NCBI GenBank assembly: GCA_009103225.1
Contig: RHPI01002568.1
Span: forward strand, 464,177-528,176
Length of the DNA: 64,000 bases
DNA from: Chlorokybus atmophyticus
Lineage: Eukaryota; Streptophyta; Chlorokybophyceae; Chlorokybales; Chlorokybaceae
Reading direction: 5' to 3'
Shown here: piece by piece, positions 19,516 to 29,298 of the stretch
How positions within the stretch are numbered: the first letter of the stretch is position 1
Layout of the letters: each line of letters starts with the position of its first letter
Program-made: the position numbers and the translations under genes
Notes under the pieces: generated by a model
Seen by the model: only the letters and a program-made list of their open reading frames with translations
What the model was told of the DNA's origin: nothing
The model's database searches: none

Positions 19516-20695
19516 CACCTTCTGAATGGGCATTTACCAACCACAGGGGTGTGCATAAGTTTGCGCACCCTTGTGGTTGGTGAATTCACTACGGCTGCCA
19601 TCGCTAACCTAGTGCATAGTGAGGCCGCCCAAGCATGCGTAACACCCCCCTTCGTGGTGAGCCCACTTAGCGTGGTCAATGTTGGCCGCAAGCTGCGCCT
19701 CATCATGAACTTGCGCTATGTCAACTCCTACTTAGTAAGCACGCCATTTGCCATTTGGGTTGAGCACGGCGTGCTTTGTGTTCACAAAAGTAATGAAGCA
19801 ATTGGCGCCCCATTGGTGTGTGCAGGGCGTATATTGCCATGAATTAACTTCCTGTTTACTGCTCGCTCCAAGGCTGAGCATGCCTCCACCGTGTCCGTGG
19901 TGCAAGAAAATGCAGCATGGTGTGGGCTGGTGATCAACACCAAGGCATAGTTGGTGCTCAGCAGAGTCATTATCTTCCTTGGCTTTGTGTGGGATACACA
20001 CGCTGGCACTGTTCGTGTTCCCGGCAAGAAGCGCAATGGTTTGCTCAAAGACTTGCAGCGCGCATTCGGTGATAGGCGCCATGTGCCAATGAAGTTGCTG
20101 GCCCGGGTTGGTGGCAACTTACAATCCATGTTCATGGTGTTGAGCCCTGCCGTCAAACTTATGACTTGGCATACATGTCGCTTAGTTGAGACGCGTCGCT
20201 TCAAGAGTTCACATATGGTGCTGCGCAAGGCGGAAATTGATGAGCTCATGTGGCTGCGGGACCACTTTGTGGAGCACGATGTGGCGCCCATATGGCCTAT
20301 AGTACAGCCAATAATTGTGCATTCTGTGGACGCTAGCGGCACTGGTTGGGGACTAGTGCGCCATGACACGGCTACCATGGTAGCAAAAGGCACATTTACA
20401 CATGAAGAGTGCCCAACTACATTAACATACCATGAGCTTTTAGGCCATGAGCGAGCACTGCTCACTGTAGAGGCAGAGCTGTATGGGCGGACTGTGCTTT
20501 GCAATGTTAATGCCCGCATTGTGTACTACATCATGCGCAAAGGGGGCAATGAGGTTGCACACTTGCAGCAAGTGGCATTTCGCAACTTTTTACATTGCCA
20601 CCGCTATTGTATCCGCTTACATGTGGAGTGGTTGCTGCGCGAGCACAATGAGGAGGCAGACGCGTTCGTCAAGGCATCAGAATGAAATGGTTGGA
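19516..20695 (+). pseudogene. DIRS-type reverse transcriptase and RNase H, internally deleted
   Basis: Plus-strand DIRS pol. The fingers region has PPFVVSPLSVVNV and LRLIMNLRYVN (19640-19735), typical of DIRS/PAT RTs. It then jumps to MPFGLSTACFVFTKVMKQLA (19748), so most of the region carrying the first catalytic Asp is lost and the DD box is not recognisable. A stop at 19947-19949 precedes an open stretch 19951-20685 with the RT end (FLGFVWDTHAG) and an RNase H: VDASGTGWG, TYHELLGHERALLTVEAEL, and HNEEADAF at the end. The RNase H acidic residues (D, E, D) are still visible. Family call is strong; the copy is inactive. Confidence 0.85.
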
Positions 20696-21180
20696 ATCCG
20701 AAAACACCTGAGTCCGCTTGCTCGCCCGCAAGAGGGGCCCCTTCGATGTGGACCGCTTTGCCTCGGATGCCAACACTGTGTGTGTGGCCTTAAACTCAGT
20801 GTTGCCATGTCCGGGCTCATTAGGCAACGCCTTTTACTTCGGCTTGGGTGGTTGCAACAGCTGGTGCCATTCCCCACCACACCATGTGGGCACTGCACCA
20901 TGCCTGCAAATGCAAGGCCCGCATGTGCCTCATTGTGCCCGAGTGGACAACCCAGACTTGGTGGCCCATTCTTAGCCCGGGAGGAGTGTGGGCACCATTT
21001 GTTACTGATGTTGTGTGCCTGCTTAACAGCCCAGCCTACTTGTGGCCTAGCCCACAAGTTACGACACTTCAAGCGCGCTTGCCAAATAGTCGCATGTGGG
21101 CATTGCGAATTAACTTGCATCTTGGCCATTGATGAATGCTGTGTGCAACTGCTGTTGAGCGTAGCCTACTGCCGCTGATA
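20696..21180 (+). pseudogene. DIRS pol segment between RNase H and recombinase, frameshifted
   Basis: One frame has GPFDVDRFASDANT (20745-20790), the usual FDVDLFAS block that follows RNase H in DIRS elements. A frameshift near 20850 moves to KARMCLIVPEWTTQTWWPIL and FVTDVVCLLNSPAYLW. The same segment lies just upstream of the recombinase on the minus strand at 25315-25510. Confidence 0.7.
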
Positions 21181-22450
21181 CTCAATGTCCCCAAAGACTA
21201 TGTGAATGAGCGCCTGCGCACTCTATACCCGGCAGTAGCCGCAGCTTCACGAGCTACTAGCACCTTGCGGGGCCATGAGGGCTACTAGCACTGCTTTGTG
21301 AAATTTGCACACCTCATAGTTGCTGCCCTGCTGACGAACCCTGGCACACTGGCCCTATTCCTGACCAAGGTAGTGATGGTTTCCATCACCCCGGCACCTG
21401 CGAAACATGCATCTTCCGCCATACACACTGCGCATACCGTGGCCGGCCAGGCCTCTCTTAAATGTTATAAGTTGTTGACTACATGTATAGGCGGCGCCTA
21501 TATGCAGTTGGTACGATCAGCTTAACCTTTATAGTTACGACAACTACAAAAGTTATTGGTTATTACCGCAGTTATGGTCAACAATGAACAACATGGACTT
21601 TGACCATTCACTAGTGTTGACTAGTATTAACTTTGACCAGAGGTGACTTGAGTTGACTAGTGCTTGGTAGTATAGTATATGAGACACTATATACTGCTTA
21701 ATACAATGGGTCGCATATTGTCTTTATAGTTGGCGTGCTTGCTGCACTTGTCCTTAATGTGTGCACACTTGTATGTAATAGGCAAGCACATTAGGCGCAT
21801 CACTAGTTCTCAACACTCTCCCACATCGCATGCCCTTGTTGCGGTGGTGCGTGAGGCCGCTGCCAGGCTGCTACCATTGAACACGCAGAAAAAGAAGAAA
21901 GCCTACACGTCTAAGCTCTTGCGAGCTATTGTCTCACAATTTGCTCGCAATGGGTGGGACTTGGTGGCTGGACTGCAGACAATGGCCGTCCCGCTGAGGA
22001 TGGCGGGTATGATGCGATATGCCGACCTGGCAAAAGTCGATGCGCAGGATAAATCTGTCAACCGAGTCATATGAGTTCTGTCATCTCGCGCAGTAAAACC
22101 GACCAATGTGATGTGGGCGCGACAATGCACATAACTGCTGCCGGGGGTGATTCGTGCCCTTTAATGCACACCAAAAAGTTGTTATCAGGTTCGGGCTACA
22201 AGCAAGCCGGGCCCGGCAAGCTGCTGCGCTCCATTGAACGGGTGGGGGGAACGTGCATCGTATGCGACACCGTTTTACCATATAGCACCAATTTTGGTGG
22301 AAAAAGGCGGCCATCGAGGCGGCGAGGGAGGACCCCACACATTTTGGCATACACTCCGCCCATTCGAGTGAAGCAACCCAGACGATGTAGGCTGGTGTGC
22401 CCCAGCACGTGCGGCACAAGTTTGGACATTGGAAGCCTTCCATTGTAGCT
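21181..22450 (+). pseudogene. DIRS tyrosine recombinase, split by a solo LTR and decayed
   Basis: Plus-strand copy of the recombinase whose intact homologue lies at 24283-25314. The N-terminal half (21181-21457) has YVNERLRTLYPAVAAASRA and FLTKVVMVSITPAPA; the LTR 21458-21815 interrupts after GQAS; the rest starts SHALVAVVREAAARLL (21827) and continues to RYADLA with the first catalytic Arg. After a frameshift near 22065 it reads ISRSKTDQCDVGAT and GSGYKQAGPGKLLRSI. The HxxR box is not readable in frame. It is an older copy. Confidence 0.85.
21458..21815 (+). repeat. Solo LTR family B inside the DIRS recombinase, TSD CTCTC
   Basis: Starts TTAAATGTTATAAG (leading TG lost) and ends CTCAACA; CTCTC is found at 21453-21457 and 21816-21820. 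Removing the LTR and one copy of the duplication restores the reading of the recombinase across the site. It is more diverged than the LTRs at 15376 or 33407. Confidence 0.9.
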
Positions 22451-22544
22451 AAGGGCTATTGCGTGTGGCGTTGCCTGAGTTGCACACACACTCACGAGAA
22501 GCCTCGTCTTAAGTAGTATGCGCTCATACTGGTTTTATTTATCT

Positions 22545-23060
22545 ATAGGCCCATAGCGACCCGCCAGCATCAGCTGTAAGTTGCATAGAACTCGTGTGTG
22601 AGTTATTTGAGTTCATGAAGCGCATGAGATGCGCGTCCATGAACTCAAGAATTCGTCAGTTTATTAAAATTATAAGACACTTGTGCCCCTGGTTCCCTAG
22701 GCTTGAGGGCAGAAGCACTTATTGGAGTGAGTTGTGACGTATAAGCTTCTTGTCTACTCGCCCGAAACCCTAGCACGGCGGTGCCATCCTTGGCGTGGGT
22801 GGCGAGTGTGTTTGACTTTGCAGGTGTACCGACTTCTCAGGCTTCGACCTCTGCATTAGCAGCCATGGCGCTACTGATGAATCGAAGACTTAAAAAGCGC
22901 GTAATGTTCGCACCTCATGCGAAGATGTAGTTCCCATAGTTGTAGCCTAGCACCCCTAGTGCGGACTTGTGTATAGATAAGCCTGTATCTATACACTTGT
23001 ACCCAGGTATGTAATGCACTTGGGTGCTAGGCGTAATCAGCGTGTTATTAACCCATAGCA
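22545..23060 (+). repeat. DIRS B1-A2 repeat block of the plus-strand copy
   Basis: After the recombinase comes a B1-like repeat (ending ACTCGTGTGTGAGTTAT at about 22605) directly followed by an A2 repeat starting TGAGTTCATGAAGCGCATG and running through the GGCGGTGCCATCCTTGGCG block to about 22815. This is the same order as at 24250/24248 on the minus strand. A weak B2 (CCCATAGCAACGCACAC) lies near 23050. Confidence 0.7.
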
Positions 23061-23515
23061 ACGCACACATGCATGCAATCTCAAATTAACTTTGTCAATT
23101 GTAACGTGGATTGCCTAAGATTACATCCATAAGGAACCAGTGGACGTACTCTAACCAAAGTCCGAAGCTCAGTCTGAAGCCGCCCCCTCCTAGACAAAGC
23201 CGCCGACGTCCCCAGCAACTGCAGGTAAACCCCTCCAACCGGTCCTGTGCTTTTAAGCCCCATCACCACATCATCGACCCAATTTGCTCTACACCATTTA
23301 TGAGTAGCAGCTTTATACATTCCAGCCGTCCGCCCGAAGCGTGGGGTTGGGTACTTTACTGTTGGACAAGCGTATGCAAACCTTTTCCCCTCGCCCCACA
23401 TCTTTGCTGATGCTAGCTCCAGCTCCATTACCACCTCCAACTATATCGGTCGCATCCCTCGTGGCAATACCGAGCGCTACGATATCACCAAGTAACAAAA
23501 CAACTTAAAAAGCTG
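23061..23515. other. Unassigned stretch with an unrecognised minus-strand open frame
   Basis: A minus-strand open stretch of 119 codons (23440-23081) overlaps another (23498-23313). Neither shows a recognisable domain. It may be a scrap of another retroelement gag, but nothing supports a function. Confidence 0.4.
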
Positions 23516-23746
23516 TGTTACATGTCATAGCTTGTTGAAAGTACATGTATAGGCGCCTACATGTAGTTGATACGATCAGCTTAAATTACGGTAGTTACAA
23601 GAGTTACGGGAGTTACGGCAGTTATGGTCAACCATGATTATACTTTGACTTTGACCATTGACTTTGACCGTTGACTAGTATTGACTAGTGATGACTTTGA
23701 CTAGAGTTGACCAGAGTTGACTAGTGCTTAGTAGCATAGTATATAA
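23516..23746 (+). repeat. LTR family B, left part, interrupted by the DIRS element
   Basis: Begins TGTTACATGTCATAGC and follows the family up to AGTATATAA at 23746. The next expected bases, GACACTGTATAC, are found at 28252, on the other side of the DIRS element. The two parts add up to about 370 bp, the family length. Confidence 0.92.
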
Positions 23747-23808
23747 ACTCACACACGAATTATATGCGACACACACAGCTCATGCTGGGGGGTCGCAAGG
23801 GTCGATAG
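23747..23808 (-). repeat. DIRS B2 terminal repeat
   Basis: 62 bp from ACTCACACACGAATTATATG to GGTCGATAG; differs from B1 (24250-24311) at one position near the start (A for G). It forms the 3' end of the element. Confidence 0.9.
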
Positions 23809-24042
23809 CACGGTAGCTACGCCCAGCACACAAGTGCATTACAATACAAATGTACAAGTGTACAGATACAGGCTGATCTATACACAAGGTCTGCACTAAA
23901 GTGCTAGGCTACAACTATGAGAACTACTGCTTTTTCACGTCATGTGCGAATGTCACGCGCTTCTTCGATCTTCGACTTGTTGAGGGCGTCATCGCTGCCG
24001 ATGCCGAGGTCGAAGCTTGAGAAGCCTGTACACCTGCAAAGT

Positions 24043-24248
24043 ATACCACACTCGCCACCCACGCCAAGGATGGCGCCGCCGTGCTAGGGTTTCAAGCGAC
24101 TAGATAAGGAGCTTGTGGCTCACACTCACGCCTAGTGAGTGCTTGTGCCCCCTAGTGCCCGAGGCACTAGGGGCACAAGAGTCTCATAACTCATTAACGA
24201 GTTCTTGAGTTCATGGGCGCGCATTTCATGCGCTTCATGAATCCATAT
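24043..24248 (-). repeat. DIRS A2 repeat
   Basis: About 205 bp matching A1 at 28048-28251 (shared core GGATGGCGCCGCCGTGCTAG and the GCGCGCATTTCATGCGC palindrome). It abuts B1 directly, giving the B1A2 junction. Confidence 0.9.
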
Positions 24249-24249
24249 A

Positions 24250-24311
24250 ACTCACACACGAGTTATATGCGACACACACAGCTCATGCTGGGGGGTCGCA
24301 AGGGTCGATAG
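24250..24311 (-). repeat. DIRS B1 repeat
   Basis: 62 bp, same sequence as B2. It overlaps the last codons of the recombinase gene, whose stop lies at 24283-24285. Confidence 0.9.
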
Positions 24312-25314
24312 ACGGATCAAAATAGCGAAAGTGCGTACCATTCAAGCCGAGGCTTCGCGTTAGTGAGTGCAACTCCGGTAACGCCGTGCGCACATAGCCC
24401 TCAGCTGCATTGGATGACTTCCATCGGCCGAATTGCTGCCACACGTGCTGGGGCACCCCTGCTTGCACCGCTTGCGTTGCACCTCCCGAACGGCCAGAGT
24501 GGGTGCCAAAGCGCGCTGGATCCTCACCCGCGGCCAACACAGCCGCTTTCACCCAACCCAAGACGGTGCCATAGGGCACAACTTTTACGTTGATGATGCA
24601 CGACCCACCCACCCGTTTGATGGAGCGCAGCAAGTTGCCGGGGCCAGCCTGTTTGTAGCCCGAGCCAAACAACAACTTCTCCGTGTGCATCACAGGACAC
24701 AAGTTCCCCCCAACTGCAGCAATGTGCACGGTTGCACCCGCACCATGCTGGTCCGTCTTGCTGCGTGGGATCACAAGGTCCATGCGGTCTGAACGGAAGA
24801 TAATGTCTTGCCAGAGGATAGCCGCAAGGTCGGAATACCGCAGCATCCCCGCATATAGCAAGAGCACAGCCACGGTTTGCAGCCGCGCCACCAAGTCCCA
24901 CCCGTTGCGGGCAAAGTGCGAGATCATGCGCTCGAACAGGGCCGGGGTGAAGGGTTCCTTCTTGCGAGTGCCAGCGGTGAGCAGCCTTGCTGCGGCCTCA
25001 CGCATCACTGCCACAAGTGCATGCGCAGTGGGAGAGGTTTGTCCCGTCATGGCATGCATGGCATGTATGGCCGCTGAGGCATGTCTCACAGGTGCCGGGG
25101 TAGTGGCCTCCACCAACACCTTGGTTAAGAACAGGGCGACCGTGCCTGGGTCTGCCGGGAGAGTTGTCCAACCACGAGGCGTGCAGAACTCGACAAAGCG
25201 ACACCAGTAGGGCTCGTGGCCCCGCAGAGTGCTATCCGCACGAGAGGCTGCTGCCACCGTTGGGTATAGGCTGCGCAAGCGTGCAATCTCGAAGTCCCCA
25301 GGTACGTCGGGCAT
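24283..25314 (-). CDS. DIRS-type tyrosine recombinase, apparently intact
   Basis: A 343-residue open frame. It would integrate the element's circular DNA by site-specific strand exchange in the nucleus. The N-terminal half is a helical core-binding domain; the catalytic domain shows Arg159 (in MLRYSDL), Lys186 (in SKTDQ), His272 and Arg275 (in THSGRSGG), Trp298 and Tyr307 (in EGYVRT), the complete R-K-HxxR-W-Y set of tyrosine recombinases. The chosen ATG (25314) lies where the homologous plus-strand copy changes from the pol segment to the recombinase; translation may in fact be continuous with pol. It is the only intact transposon enzyme in the window. Its end is encoded by the B1 repeat. 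Confidence 0.9.
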   Translation of the reverse strand: MPDVPGDFEIARLRSLYPTVAAASRADSTLRGHEPYWCRFVEFCTPRGWTTLPADPGTVALFLTKVLVEATTPAPVRHASAAIHAMHAMTGQTSPTAHALVAVMREAAARLLTAGTRKKEPFTPALFERMISHFARNGWDLVARLQTVAVLLLYAGMLRYSDLAAILWQDIIFRSDRMDLVIPRSKTDQHGAGATVHIAAVGGNLCPVMHTEKLLFGSGYKQAGPGNLLRSIKRVGGSCIINVKVVPYGTVLGWVKAAVLAAGEDPARFGTHSGRSGGATQAVQAGVPQHVWQQFGRWKSSNAAEGYVRTALPELHSLTRSLGLNGTHFRYFDPSIDPCDPPA

Positions 25315-25512
25315 GAGTGCCTGCAGGCTACGCTCGATAGCAGCTGCACATACTGTATGTCAGTGGCTAGGACAAAAGTCGACTCGCAAAGCCCACATGC
25401 GACTGTTGGGCAGGCCCCCTTGCAGCTCAGTGACTTGTGGGCCTGGCCATAAGCAAGCCGGGCCATTGGGTAAGGCCACCACGTCGGTGACAAAAGGCGC
25501 CCACACGCCACA
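25315..25512 (-). pseudogene. DIRS pol C-terminal fragment upstream of the recombinase
   Basis: The minus strand contains GVWAPFVTDVV and NSRMWALRV, matching 20985-21120 on the plus strand. It breaks at about 25512, where LINE 3' sequence begins; RT and RNase H are absent. Confidence 0.75.
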
Positions 25513-26110
25513 TCTCTGGTATTCCCTCTCGATACTCTTTCACAGGATGGGCGGGAGTTTTTCTCTCTCTCCCTCGTCCGCCCTGTTTGATCAGTGCGGG
25601 GAGGTCTTCATTCACTCTCTCCGCCCAGTGTGGGTGGCTTGATGCCCGCTTGTACCATGAAGGCTTTGGGCTTACCGCAGTTTCATTAGCTACTCGGATG
25701 TCGTACCTAGCCGCACGGCCCTACTCTCTTCCTTTGCACACTTTCTCCTTGCTCACGCCAAGGAAGAGTGGTTGGCAGTCCTCTCAGCTCCGCTACTAGA
25801 TGGCAACAGAGCTGCCGCCTTCTCTCTCTCCCAGTCCTCTTGGGGTGCGGGGTCTCAGCTCTGCATTTGCAACCAAGGCCTCCCATCCCCGGCTGTTGTC
25901 TGGCGCTCTGCCCCTTCACTTTTCTCTCGACCCTGATTTCCACTCTTTTCTCTCATATTTTCTTCCCCTCCATTCTGTGTGTTATGTGTGTGTGTGTTTC
26001 GAGCTTCTTTCCTACCTGCTTCTTTGTCTCCTTTTCCTGCTACTCTCCCTTACCTAGTTGGTTCGTGCTCGTTTGCTTTTACTTTGGTTAGCTAGTTCTA
26101 TCCTAGCCCT
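25513..26110 (+). pseudogene. LINE 3' end, 5'-truncated copy
   Basis: Matches the 3' part of the LINE at 43834-44430: the zinc-finger-like end of the RT polyprotein followed by a pyrimidine-rich 3' region with TGTGTGTGTG and a TAGCTAG end near 26095. The first 240 bp differ at about seven positions from the other copy, whereas the next 3.2 kb differ at about two. Only the last ~40 codons remain, so it has no activity. Confidence 0.75.
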
Positions 26111-26507
26111 AGTTGTACTAGCAAACTTTTAAACATGTTTCTTGGTAATGCCACACTTCATATTGCGTATAACAAAAAACATAAACACAAGTTGTGCACT
26201 CAAAAGTGTTCAAATCTACCAAAGTGCTGACCATGAAGTATTAAGCTCAAGCAAGAGCTCTCCACACACCTCTCAACTAGACACTTGCTTCCCATTTAGG
26301 GGTGTTCTGAGACCACAAAACAAAGTTACAAGCAAAATGGTGATTTCGCCAAGTTTAAACCACCAAACTTCCACTTTCATTCACCACGCTCGCAGTTTCA
26401 TTCACTAATATAGCAGTCGCGAACACAAAAAGGTGCCCCACCGGGCTACAGCATCAACGAGTGCAAGTGTACAGCTACGGGGCTGTCACATCAGCTACAA
26501 AGCTGTT

Positions 26508-28026
26508 CTACCGGCCCCCACGGTCAGTGGAGGCCTTACGGCAATAGGCACGCAGGTGCCCAGGCTCCCCACAGTTGTAACAGGTGCGGGTGTCACGCTG
26601 GCCCCCTGTAGAAGCGGCCTGAGATTGCATGGGAGCGGTCGTGTAGCTGGTGTTCCCCGCACCAGATGCGTAGGACCCAGAGTAGCGAGGGGGGTACTGG
26701 CCCCACCCCTTGTTAGGAGTGTAGGCAGGCTTTGCCTTGGGCTTGGGCTGCGCCGCAGCCGCCTCCTTGATTGCCTTCTTAAGGCGCTTTGCCTCGGCGT
26801 CATCCGCGGCCAGAGGATGTCCCTCGAGCTCCTCCACCACTTTCCAGTTGTGTTTGTTGGCTACTTCTAAGTAGTGAAACTGTTTGAATACCTCCTCAAA
26901 CGCTGCGCACAAAGCACATGTAAGCAACACGAGTTGCATCAGCACACTGGCTCAAAGCCATAGGGTCCAGCGCCAAGCGCACCCACATCCCACCCTCAAC
27001 TTTACCTACCACATGCCCTGCGGATGCGGATGCATATGATGTGCCCTGTTGTGCTTGTTACCTTGCTGTGAGGTAGTCATAATGTGAATACAGGGGTGAG
27101 CATGCAAAGGTGTTAAGTGCGGGCCCTCCCCCCCCGCCGGACATGGGGGGAGGAGGGATGCGGAACAAATGCATCTCGTGCATCTATGTTGACCAGGGGA
27201 AGCGCCTTTATAAGGCCCATAGCGCACGCATGTGCAAGTGGGCCTGGACCGAGTCCGCACCCACATGATGATGTTTGTATGGACGCTCGTGCATGACGCT
27301 ACAAAGAATGAGCCCACCTTTCATGTTCTCCCGGCGACCATGAGCGAAGTGAAGATCGTTGAGAAAGTGAGCGGGCACACGGTCGAAAGAGCTCGCCGCC
27401 GCGCCGATGTGAGCCGCCACATCCACATGTTGCCGAGCCCGCTTCTTCAAGTTCTCCTTCCAAGGGGTCGCGGGCTCGGTGTAGCGGTTGCACATCGCCG
27501 CCACCCGAGCATTAGGAGTGTTGGAGTCGCTCTCGCGGCGAAGGATGCTCACAAGTAGTGGATGGTTGGGCTCGTCCATGGGCTCATCAAGAGGGATGGC
27601 GGGCGCTTTTCCACGCTTGAGGCGGATGTTTTCCGCTTCCAACTCCTCCAACCTCCTCGCCATGGCCTCCGTGGGTGTGGTGGAGGCGTTGGAAACCGGG
27701 CTTGCCGCCCTCTTTCTACGCTTGTAAGTGACCGCGGGCGGGTCGTCGTCGTCATGATCATCCTCATCATCACCATTACCATGACCATCACCATCACCAT
27801 CACCATCACCGTCCTTGTTCACCTCCTCCCCATCCACCACGGGGGGGTGCTTTCTTTTCTCCTCACTCTCCGCTCGCCTCTCCTCCTCCTCACTCAAGGT
27901 CTGGCGACGCGGACTTCTCGCCTTTGCCAAGCGGTTGGAGGCCATGAGAGCCGCCGCCGCCGAGGCTTCCACGTCCTCGCCTTGCCCTTGGGCGCTTGCT
28001 TGCGCCTGCGTCAACCTCTTGTCCAT
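26508..28026 (-). CDS. DIRS gag-like ORF1 with one spliceosomal intron
   Basis: Two exons on the minus strand: 28026-27318 and 26902-26508, joined by a 415-bp intron (27317-26903) with GT...AG ends; joining keeps frame and gives 367 residues. Exon 1 encodes a low-complexity acidic stretch (GDGDGDGDGHGNGDDEDD), a basic patch YKRRKRAAS and a coiled-coil (ARRLEELEAENIRLK). Exon 2 has the DIRS-gag-like block ANKHNWKVVEELEG, DAEAKRLKKAIKEA and a zinc knuckle CYNCGEPGHLRAYC. The start at 28026 lies just inside A1. Both duplicated copies carry it with one amino-acid difference. The intron is inferred from splice signals and frame, not from transcripts. Confidence 0.75.
26903..27317 (-). other. Probable intron in the DIRS gag
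   Basis: Donor GTGGGCTC after codon AAA-G and acceptor GTGCGCAG before CGTTTGAGG; contains stop codons in all frames and a G8 run. Removing it joins NMK to AFEEVFKQF. Confidence 0.65.
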
Positions 28027-28047
28027 GGTGAAGGTCCCCCTTCCCCC

Positions 28048-28251
28048 TCACCACCCTCGCCACCCTCGCCAAGGATGGCGCCGCCGTGCTAGGGTTTCAA
28101 GCGACTAGATAAAGCTTGTGGCTCACACTCACGCCTAGTGAGTGCTTGTGCCCCCTAGTGCCCGAGGCACTAAGGGCACAAGAGTCTCATAACTTATTAA
28201 CGAGTTCTTGAGTTCATGGGCGCGCATTTCATGCGCTTCATGAACTCATAT
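28048..28251 (-). repeat. DIRS A1 terminal repeat
   Basis: The 5' end of the element on the minus strand, beginning ATATGAGTTCATGAAGCGC and containing the GCGCATGAAATGCGC palindrome. Shares about 200 bp with A2 and with the isolated copy at 9425-9634. Confidence 0.9.
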
Positions 28252-28390
28252 GACACTGTATACTGCTTAACACAGTGAATTGCACATTGTCCTTATAGCT
28301 GGAATGCTTGCTGCACTTGTCCTTAGTGTGTGCACACTTGTATGTAGGAGGCAAATACACTCACACTAGACGCATCACTAGTTCTCAACA
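28252..28390 (+). repeat. LTR family B, right part, followed by primer site
   Basis: Starts GACACTGTATACTGC, exactly where the left part at 23746 stops, and ends CTCAACA at 28390. The primer site GGTTATGGGCCCA follows at 28391. Confidence 0.92.
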
Positions 28391-28511
28391 GGTTATGGGC
28401 CCAAACTCGCTTGTGTGATCGCTTGTGCTAGTGAGAGAAAGTGTTGAGCATAGGCGCCTACTAGTAGAGTGTTCTTGGGGAGAGGGTGAGTTGTACTATT
28501 ATGTAGCAAGC

Positions 28512-29298
28512 AATGGCTGACACAGATAGGATGCCCATTGAGTCCCTTGATCTGCACAACTATGCTTCATGGTCGCTGAAGATGAGGTTGGTGCTGATCC
28601 GCAAGAAGCTCTGGAGTTTTGTCGTCCCTACCTCCTCCACATCATAGCGGCTCAGAACAGGTGACGCAAGTACCTGGCGAGAGAACTGACAATTAGCTTT
28701 TGCACTGATAGGCTTGCACGTTAAAGACTTTCATCTCCCTCTTATTGCGGATTGCAAGTCTGGACGTGAGGCGTGGGAGGTCTTCGACACCCTCTTCAAG
28801 GCCAATAGCAACTCGCGCAAGTTGCAGCTGGGACGCAAGCTAACACTTCTGAAAATGGAGCACAAAAACTTAATCCAGAAGTACATCTTACGTGCAAGGG
28901 AGCTTTGGCAAGACCTTGTAGCAGTGGGCCACGATGTGAAGGAAGAGGAGGTGATGTGGGCATTCTTAGCTGGCTTGGGAAAGAGCTTTGCTACGCTAGT
29001 GTCTGTGTTGGAGTCCTCAGATGTGGTTTTGAAGTTTGCTGATGTAGTGCCTAAGCTGCTAGCTGTGGAAGGCAAGTTGGATGTTCAGGAGATAGAAAAT
29101 GGTGGAGAACCTATCGCACTTGCTGCCTTATCTTCTCAACACACACGAAGCAGGAGCAAAGCAGGTGGTGGGAAGCCGTTATGTAACAAAGAGTGTCACT
29201 ACTACAAGATAAAGGGCCACTTCATTCGCGAGTGCCAGTAGAGGATCCATAATGAGGCAACCAAGGAGGAGCACGCTACGGTGGCGATTGCTTTCTAG
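28512..29298 (+). pseudogene. Family B gag with shared nonsense codons
   Basis: Starts ATGGCTGACACAGATAGG at 28512. The frame is stopped by a TAG at about 28645 (also present in the copies at 32.1 and 46.97 kb, where the copy at 15.9 kb has TTG) and a TGA near 28687 (shared with the 47.0-kb copy). The rest, 28714-29241, encodes the UBN2-like capsid region and a knuckle changed to CHYYKIKGHFIREC, with the second Cys lost. It is followed by about 480 bp of non-coding element sequence that breaks at 29778. Confidence 0.8.

Larger units (their letters stand above)
23747..28251 (-). mobile_element. DIRS/PAT-like tyrosine-recombinase retrotransposon with split direct repeats
   Basis: A 4,505-bp element in minus orientation, bounded exactly by the two halves of a family B LTR and without target duplication, as expected for recombinase-mediated insertion. 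Read on the minus strand: A1 repeat (28251-28048), spliced gag (28026-26508), a 3' LINE piece, the end of pol (25510-25315), tyrosine recombinase (25314-24283), B1 (24311-24250), A2 (24248 to about 24043), and B2 (23808-23747). B1 and B2 are each 62 bp and nearly identical. A1-ORFs-B1A2-B2 is the split direct repeat plan of PAT and Kangaroo elements. RT and RNase H are missing, replaced by the LINE piece, so it is not autonomous now. Confidence 0.88.
25513..28961. repeat. Duplicated segment, copy 1 (partner 43834-47282)
   Basis: About 3.45 kb containing LINE 3' end, DIRS gag, A1 repeat, half of a family B LTR, primer site and the start of a family B gag. The partner lies 18,321 bp further on in the same orientation. 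Confidence 0.95.

Noticed and set aside
27775-27815. CATCAC repeat as a selected regulatory element
   Set aside because: It encodes the Gly-Asp repeat of the DIRS gag on the minus strand, so it is part of the coding sequence.
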